NCBI RefSeq assembly: GCF_001403615.1
Contig: NZ_LN879454.1
Coordinates: 1-64,000, forward strand
Reading direction: 5' to 3'
Origin: Desnuesiella massiliensis
GTDB taxonomy: Bacteria > Bacillota > Clostridia > Clostridiales > Clostridiaceae
DNA length: 64,000 nt
Shown here: positions 59,045 to 64,000 of the stretch, piece after piece
How the letters are laid out: each line of letters starts with the position of its first letter
Position numbering within the stretch: the first letter of the stretch is position 1
The notes under the pieces: model-generated
Told to the model about the DNA's origin: nothing
The model's database searches: none
Seen by the model: the letters and a program-made list of their open reading frames with translations, nothing else
Position numbers and translations under genes: made by a program

Positions 59045-59189
59045 TGTATTAAAACTTAGCAAATAAGTAATAAAAATAAGATAAGTGTATTAAAAAGTAA
59101 AATCAAGTGTATTAGTGTATTAATATGTAATTATTTTCATAGAATATTTAAGAGAAATCAAAGCCTTTATCACTAAAAAATTAATACAC
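59044..59189. promoter_or_regulatory. Repeated GTGTATTA motifs upstream of ptsG
   Basis: GTGTATTAA at 59044, 59084 and 59115, GTGTATTAG at 59107, and the inverted TTAATACAC at 59181. Four direct copies and one inverted copy of a 9-mer in 150 bases look like a multi-site operator. No RAT/terminator pair is seen here, so this PTS gene is controlled differently from the one at 25312. Nothing else is visible in 59045-59287 beyond promoter-like AT sequence. Confidence 0.6.
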
Positions 59190-59287
59190 TAATGTTGGCA
59201 CAAAAGTTGCTGTATATATTGTTGTAAACAAAGATAAAATATTATTACTTTAAAAAATAGTTATAAATAATGAAAGGGGAATTATAA

Positions 59288-61312
59288 GTGTTTAAAAAAT
59301 CCTTTGGTGTATTACAACAAGTAGGAAAAGCCTTGATGCTTCCAGTAGCTTTATTGCCAGCAGCAGGACTGTTACTTGCTTTTGGTAACATGTTTCAAAA
59401 CCCTCAATTTTTAGGGGCAGTGCCAGCATTAGATGTAGCTTGGTTTCAAGGTTTAGCCAGAGTAATGGAACAAGCAGGCGGAATTATATTTTCTAATTTA
59501 GCATTACTATTTGCAGTAGGTGTGGCAGTAGGTTTAGCGGATGGAGAAGGTGTAGCAGGACTTGCAGCTATAGTTGGATTCCTAATCATGAATGTTACAA
59601 TGGGACTTATCGTAGGTATAACTCCTGAAATAGTAGCATCCAGCAAGGCTTATGCAAATGTATTAGGCATTCCTACCCTTCAAACAGGAGTTTTTGGTGG
59701 AATTATAGTTGGGGTTATAGCAGCACAGGTTTATAAGAAATTTTATAACATAGAATTACCTCCATACCTAGGTTTCTTTGCAGGAAAAAGATTTGTACCC
59801 ATAGTTACAGCAGCAGTGGCAGTAGGCTTAGGTATTATAATGACTATTATATGGCCTCCAATTCAAAATGGACTTAATGCATTTTCACAGAATATGATAG
59901 ATGCTAATAGAACTTTAGCAGCTTTTGTATTTGGAATAATTGAAAGAGCATTAATACCTTTTGGGTTACATCATATATTCTATAATCCATTCTGGTATCA
60001 ATTTGGAGAATATGTTAATAAAGCAGGGCAAGTGATAAATGGTGACCAGCAAATATTCTTTGCTCAAATGAAGGATGGAGTTGCCTTCACAGCAGGTACC
60101 TTCATGACAGGTAAGTTTCCATTTATGATGTTCGGGTTACCAGCAGCAGCTTATGCTATTTATAAAGAAGCAAGACTAGAAAAGAAAAAGCTGGTAGCGG
60201 GCATTATGGCTTCAGCAGCCTTGACTTCTTTCTTAACAGGAATTACAGAACCTATTGAGTTTTCATTCTTATTCGTAGCGCCAGTATTATTTGGAATACA
60301 CTGTATATTTGCAGGGTTCTCCTTTATGATAATGCATATATTAAATATTAAAATAGGTATGACCTTCTCAGGCGGTGTAATAGACTTTATTCTATTTGGA
60401 ATAATGCCAGGAAGAACTGCCTGGTGGTTAGTAATTCCAGTAGGCTTAGGCTTTGCAGTAATATACTACTTTGGCTTTAGATTTGCCATTAGAAGATGGA
60501 ATTTAATGACCCCAGGTAGAGAGCCCGATGAAGAGGCAGCTACAACAGCAGCTTCAGCTAAAGGCGATCAATTAGCAGTTCAAGTATTAAAGGCTTTAGG
60601 CGGAAGAGAAAACATAGGTAACTTGGATGCTTGTATAACCAGATTAAGAGTAAGTGTTAAGGATATAAAAGATGTAAATAAAGAAGAATTAAAGAGATTA
60701 GGTGCTTCTGGTGTAATGGAAGTTGGAAATAATATTCAAGCTATTTTTGGACCAAAGTCAGATCAATTAAAAGGCCAAATAAAAGATGTCATGGCAGGAA
60801 AGATAGTAGAAGAACCTATAGAGTTAAGGGATGATAAAAAAGAAGCAGCATTAAATGATGGTGAGGATATTGCCATTGCTATGGATGGAAAATTATTAGA
60901 TCTATCTCAAGTGCCAGATGAGGTATTTTCTCAAAAGCTAATGGGAGACGGATTTGCCATAGAGCCAGAAAACGGAGAGGTGGTTTCTCCAGTAGATGGA
61001 ACTATAGCTACAGTTTTCCCTACAAAGCACGCTATAGGCATAACTTCAGACAATGGTTTAGAGATATTAGTTCACTTTGGAATTGATACAGTTAATTTAA
61101 AGGGTGAGGGCTTAGAAGCTAAGGTATCTCAAGGCGATAAAGTAAAAGCAGGTCAGTTGATCCTAAAGGCTGATATAGAAAGCATAAAAGGAAGGGTACC
61201 TTCAATAATAACTCCAATAATTTTTACTAATTTGCCTGAAGGAAAAGCAATAAAGGTTAAAACTGGAGCTTTAGTGAGAAAAGGGCAGAAGGGTTTAGTT
61301 ACAATAAGATAA
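59288..61312 (+). CDS. ptsG: PTS EIICBA transporter, glucose type
   Basis: 674 residues holding all three domains. EIIC (1-400) has 'GLHHIFYNPFWYQFGE' and 'LTGITEPIEFSFLFVAP'. EIIB (425-505) has its Cys in 'NLDACITRLRVSV'. EIIA (530-674) has the phospho-His in 'EILVHFGIDTVNLKGEG'. The 'YNPFWY' loop marks the PtsG class (glucose and close relatives such as maltose or glucosamine). A GTG start follows AAAGGGG. It stands alone, with repeated operator-like motifs upstream and its own terminator. Confidence 0.93.
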   Translation: MFKKSFGVLQQVGKALMLPVALLPAAGLLLAFGNMFQNPQFLGAVPALDVAWFQGLARVMEQAGGIIFSNLALLFAVGVAVGLADGEGVAGLAAIVGFLIMNVTMGLIVGITPEIVASSKAYANVLGIPTLQTGVFGGIIVGVIAAQVYKKFYNIELPPYLGFFAGKRFVPIVTAAVAVGLGIIMTIIWPPIQNGLNAFSQNMIDANRTLAAFVFGIIERALIPFGLHHIFYNPFWYQFGEYVNKAGQVINGDQQIFFAQMKDGVAFTAGTFMTGKFPFMMFGLPAAAYAIYKEARLEKKKLVAGIMASAALTSFLTGITEPIEFSFLFVAPVLFGIHCIFAGFSFMIMHILNIKIGMTFSGGVIDFILFGIMPGRTAWWLVIPVGLGFAVIYYFGFRFAIRRWNLMTPGREPDEEAATTAASAKGDQLAVQVLKALGGRENIGNLDACITRLRVSVKDIKDVNKEELKRLGASGVMEVGNNIQAIFGPKSDQLKGQIKDVMAGKIVEEPIELRDDKKEAALNDGEDIAIAMDGKLLDLSQVPDEVFSQKLMGDGFAIEPENGEVVSPVDGTIATVFPTKHAIGITSDNGLEILVHFGIDTVNLKGEGLEAKVSQGDKVKAGQLILKADIESIKGRVPSIITPIIFTNLPEGKAIKVKTGALVRKGQKGLVTIR

Positions 61313-61329
61313 TGTCCTAGGGATTTTAA

Positions 61330-61366
61330 TAAGAGCATGTTGGATTTTTTACCAGCATGCTCTTTT
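61330..61366 (+). terminator. Terminator of ptsG
   Basis: AAGAGCATGTTGG pairs with CCAGCATGCTCTT (one wobble) around loop ATTTTTTA, followed by TT and a T-rich stretch. Confidence 0.88.
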
Positions 61367-61435
61367 GTGCTATAATTATAAAAACTAATAATTATAAATA
61401 TTCAAAATATATGGAAACAAAAGAGGGGGATATTC

Positions 61436-62479
61436 ATGAAAATAAATAGGGGCAATTTTATTGAAGTAATGAAGAAGTACATGGCGATACCAAGCCCTGG
61501 AGGATACACTCATAACGCCATAAGCAAGGTTAAAGAGGATTTTGAAGAGCTAGGGTTAGAAACCCTTATAACTAAAAAGGGCGCATTAATGGCCACTCTT
61601 AAGGGTAAAAACCAAGAAGAGCATATAATGATAACGGCTCACATGGATACCTTAGGAGCTATGGTAAAGGATATAACTCCAGAGGGCAGGCTAAAATATC
61701 ATAGAATAGGTGGCGGCTGCTGGAGTGCTATAGAAGGAGAGAACTGCACTGTTATAACTAGAAAAGGAAAGCATATAAGAGGTTCTGTAATACCTAAAAT
61801 AGCTTCTACTCATATCTATGGACAAGAGATAGCAAATAGTCAAAGAAATGAAAGCAATATGACCATAAGATTAGATGAAAAGGTACATAGCAAAAAAGAT
61901 GTATTAGAGTTAGGTATTAATGTAGGGGACTTTATCTACATGGATACCAGAACTGAAATCACTGAAAGTGGATTTATAAAGTCCAGATACTTAGATGATA
62001 AAGCGGCAGTGGCTATGGTACTTGAGATAGCTAGATATTTCAAAGAAAATGGACTAGTACCTGAATATACCACTCACTTTTTTATCAGCAATTACGAAGA
62101 AATGGGACATGGTGTTGCCATGAGCAGCATACCAAAGCAGGTTAAGGAAATGGTAGCAATAGATATAGCTCCAGTAGGTGAAGGTCAGCAATCTTCAGAG
62201 TATGCTGTGACCATAGCAGCAAAGGATAAAAAGACTGTATATGATTTTGAACTCAGAGAAAAACTTATAGATCTAGCAGAAAAGAATGCTATAGACTATA
62301 AAATAGATGTATTCAATAGCTATAGCTCAGATGCTACTCAAGCTATACATCAAGGAGCAGATTTAAAATTTGCTTGTGTAGGACCAGGGGTTGAAGGTAC
62401 TCATCACTATGAGAGAACTCATATTTCTTCCATAGAAAACAATATTAAACTTCTTATTTCATATATGACAAGTAAATAA
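61436..62479 (+). CDS. M42-family aminopeptidase (fourth in the window)
   Basis: 347 residues with a complete active site: 'ITAHMDTLGA', 'YLDDKAAVAM', Glu pair in 'NYEEMGHGVA', Asp in 'VAIDIAPVGE' and His in 'HYERTHISS'. It differs clearly from the triad at 36789-39832 (for example, a longer insert near residue 120), so it is a separate branch of the family. GAGGGGG is before the ATG. Monocistronic. Confidence 0.92.
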   Translation: MKINRGNFIEVMKKYMAIPSPGGYTHNAISKVKEDFEELGLETLITKKGALMATLKGKNQEEHIMITAHMDTLGAMVKDITPEGRLKYHRIGGGCWSAIEGENCTVITRKGKHIRGSVIPKIASTHIYGQEIANSQRNESNMTIRLDEKVHSKKDVLELGINVGDFIYMDTRTEITESGFIKSRYLDDKAAVAMVLEIARYFKENGLVPEYTTHFFISNYEEMGHGVAMSSIPKQVKEMVAIDIAPVGEGQQSSEYAVTIAAKDKKTVYDFELREKLIDLAEKNAIDYKIDVFNSYSSDATQAIHQGADLKFACVGPGVEGTHHYERTHISSIENNIKLLISYMTSK

Positions 62480-62486
62480 ATTGTAG

Positions 62487-62526
62487 AAAAATCCTTTAAA
62501 TTGAAAATAATTTAAAGGATTTTTTA
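62487..62526 (+). terminator. Terminator of the fourth M42 gene
   Basis: AAAAATCCTTTAAATT pairs with AATTTAAAGGATTTTT around loop GAAAAT, with T tail. Confidence 0.9.
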
Positions 62527-62848
62527 TGCAATTTTTATAGAAAAATGCATAAAGAGGCATTACTATACAAGAATTTAATGTAAATGCATGTACTTGATGT
62601 AATTTAGCTAGGTGGCATTAGCGTGAATATTTTAGATATAAAAATATTCATAGAAACTATGAGAAGTGTGCATAATTATAAAATAATTAACGTAATTTAT
62701 TCAAAAATGAAGGTGTGTTGACTGATAAATTGCAAAAATGTATAATTAAATTGTAATATTAGTATTTTCTAATACATAGGTAAAAAAGTATGGTTACTTT
62801 TGAAAAGGATTTCATCAACTTTGATTTGGTGAGATTGGGGGAGAGTTT
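62527..62848. other. Gene-free stretch before the YitT gene
   Basis: AT-rich. It contains an inverted repeat GAATATTTT...AAAATATTC (about 62622-62650) and no frame with a ribosome site. The promoter of the YitT gene should lie near its end. Confidence 0.4.
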
Positions 62849-63703
62849 ATGTGGGATTTAAAAAAAGAGATTAAAGATTATTTAATTATTACTTTAGGCG
62901 TATTTTTAGTGGCTGGAGCTATATATTTTTTCCTTATGCCTAATAATATAGCCGGAGGGATTAATGGCTTAGCCATGGTTATTAATCATTACATCCCTAT
63001 AATACCAGTGGGAGCTCTTATGATAATTATGAACATAATATTATTCGTAGTGGCTTTCTTGGTTATAGGGCCAAGCTTTGGAGCAAGAACAGTCTATGCC
63101 AGTTTTTCGCTCTCGGGTGCTATATGGTTATTTGGATATATATATCCAATGGATAGACCCTTTACTAATGATGTTTTACTAGAGCTGTTTTTCGGTATAG
63201 TAGTACAAGGTGTAGGCATGGCCATAATATTTAATGAGGATGCCTCCACAGGAGGTACTGATATAATTGCAAAAATTCTTAATAAATACTTACATATAAA
63301 CATAGGTAAAGGGGTTCTGACAGCGGATTTAAGTGTTACTTTGCTAGCGGGCTTTACCTTTGGTCTACAAGAGGGATTATATACCTTATTATCTGTAATA
63401 TTAAATGGAGTGGTTATAGATAGAATGATAGAAGGCTTAAACTCTTGCAAGGAAATTAGAATCATAAGCAATAAGAATAAGGAAATAGAGGAATTTATAT
63501 TAAAAGAATTAGGCAGAGGGGCTACTACCTATTATGCTAAAGGTTCCTTTAGCCAAAAGGACATAGAGGTGCTATGTACTGTGGTAGATACAAAGGAACT
63601 CATAAAGATAAAGAATTTTATAAGGACTGTGGATAAAAACGCTTTTGTCAATGTTACTGAGGTTTTTGAAACCTTGGGAGACGGATTTAAGAGCATGGCC
63701 TAG
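62849..63703 (+). CDS. YitT-family membrane protein (DUF161 + DUF2179)
   Basis: 284 residues. Five or six membrane segments (1-200) contain 'FFLMPNNIAGGINGLAMVIN' and 'NEDASTGGTDIIAKILNKYL', followed by a soluble C-terminal DUF2179 domain ('KEIRIISNKNKEIEEFIL', 'FSQKDIEVLCTVV'). The family is common in Firmicutes; its function is not firmly known. A site with GGGGGAG precedes the ATG. Confidence 0.92.
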   Translation: MWDLKKEIKDYLIITLGVFLVAGAIYFFLMPNNIAGGINGLAMVINHYIPIIPVGALMIIMNIILFVVAFLVIGPSFGARTVYASFSLSGAIWLFGYIYPMDRPFTNDVLLELFFGIVVQGVGMAIIFNEDASTGGTDIIAKILNKYLHINIGKGVLTADLSVTLLAGFTFGLQEGLYTLLSVILNGVVIDRMIEGLNSCKEIRIISNKNKEIEEFILKELGRGATTYYAKGSFSQKDIEVLCTVVDTKELIKIKNFIRTVDKNAFVNVTEVFETLGDGFKSMA

Positions 63704-64000
63704 GGCTAATTAACAACGCACGATGCACAATTCACAATTGAGGAAATTTTTTCTCCACTGCGTTACGAAAAAATATAAATTATAAAGCAAAGCTTTGGCT
63801 AAATAATTAGCTGTAAGCTTTGCTTTTTAGTTGAAGTTGTTTACTTAATTTTTGAGCTTTTTATAGGGTTAAATTTTTCATTTTAGTGAGTACTTTTAAA
63901 GGTACCCTCATATATAATACCATTTTAAACCATATTTGTAACTAATATTTCCTTTTAAGATAAGAGAGTGCAAAGGCATAACCCAAAATTCCGAAAGCTA
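63704..64000. other. Window end, terminator at 63784-63829
   Basis: AAAGCAAAGCTT (63784) pairs with AAGCTTTGCTTT (63815) around an AT-rich loop containing GCTAA/TTAGC, followed by TTTT: a good terminator for the YitT gene. Before it, GCACAATTCACAATTGAGG resembles a decayed inverted-repeat motif also seen near 14365. No gene start is seen up to the window end. Confidence 0.6.

Noticed and set aside
59045..59287. RAT/terminator leader before ptsG
   Set aside because: No GTTAC...GGCA pairing and no overlapping terminator were found; only the GTGTATTA motifs are present.
63720..63755. CACAATTCACAATTG motif as a functional site
   Set aside because: Resembles decayed AATTGTG-type repeats (also near 14365) but is too degenerate to define a feature.

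Overview
The window reads as a low-GC Gram-positive anaerobe of the Clostridium type (cluster I clostridia in the broad sense). Support comes from the AT-rich codon use, strong AGGAGG-type ribosome sites, intrinsic terminators after most operons, [FeFe]-hydrogenase maturation genes, an AgrBDCA system of clostridial type, and PTS genes controlled by LicT/GlcT-like antitermination. No species is claimed. Apart from the rRNA/tRNA end, most of the window is ordinary chromosome. I see no phage, transposase, CRISPR array or plasmid functions.

Layout. 1-373: the 3' end of 23S rRNA, 5S rRNA and tRNA-Lys. 444-5014: an AraC-type regulator divergent from a four-gene siderophore ABC importer (YclNOPQ/CeuBCDE type). 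5074-13014: a histidine kinase with a badly degraded ATP-binding domain, kdpFABC with an attenuator-like leader, and a KdpD that ends before any kinase domain. 13364-19329: patatin-like lipase, UMF1-type MFS carrier, a long hairpin RNA resembling 6S RNA, a branched-polyamine synthase homologue, two small unknowns and a HAD phosphatase. 19432-22603: hydF, hydG and a TM1266-type regulator behind a structured leader with an intrinsic terminator. 22839-28817: a small protein, a LicT/GlcT-type antiterminator, EIIA-Glc, a GlcNAc-type EIICB, a TIM-barrel protein and a DUF4438 protein. Both PTS genes carry RAT/terminator leaders, so this part looks like one sugar-uptake regulon.

29027-32667: an ABC-LytTR fusion regulator, an ABC exporter pair and a lipoprotein amidase. 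32688-36515: a Crp/Fnr regulator, a 21-residue hydrophobic peptide gene and a pyroglutamyl-peptide cluster (GGCT fold, Pcp, DUF979, DUF969). 36789-39832: three tandem M42 aminopeptidases, the third lacking the catalytic Glu pair. 39976-45380: a PduO cobalamin adenosyltransferase, then a quorum-sensing locus, agrA-agrC and agrB-agrD, with a radical SAM/SPASM protein directly after agrD. 45696-49339: a GT39/GtrA/GT2/DUF2304/EamA surface-glycan set. 49429-54674: an ABC exporter, transaldolase, MerR regulator and an EamA carrier. 54822-58956: a MocR regulator, then two methyltransferases and a radical SAM/SPASM protein. 59288-63703: glucose EIICBA behind repeated operator-like motifs, a fourth M42 peptidase and a YitT protein.

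The most unusual points are these. (1) A radical SAM/SPASM enzyme sits immediately downstream of agrBD. (2) A family of about 65-bp palindromic elements (seven copies or relatives, one carrying a nested 90-bp palindrome) is placed at gene ends, and one copy lies inside the hydG-hydF gap. (3) An unrecognised structured leader stands before the hydrogenase maturation operon. (4) A probable pseudo-peptidase lies in an M42 triad. (5) Two signalling proteins have lost their ATP-binding residues: the kinase beside kdp and the ABC-LytTR fusion. All functions are read from sequence motifs only; nothing was searched or folded by computer.
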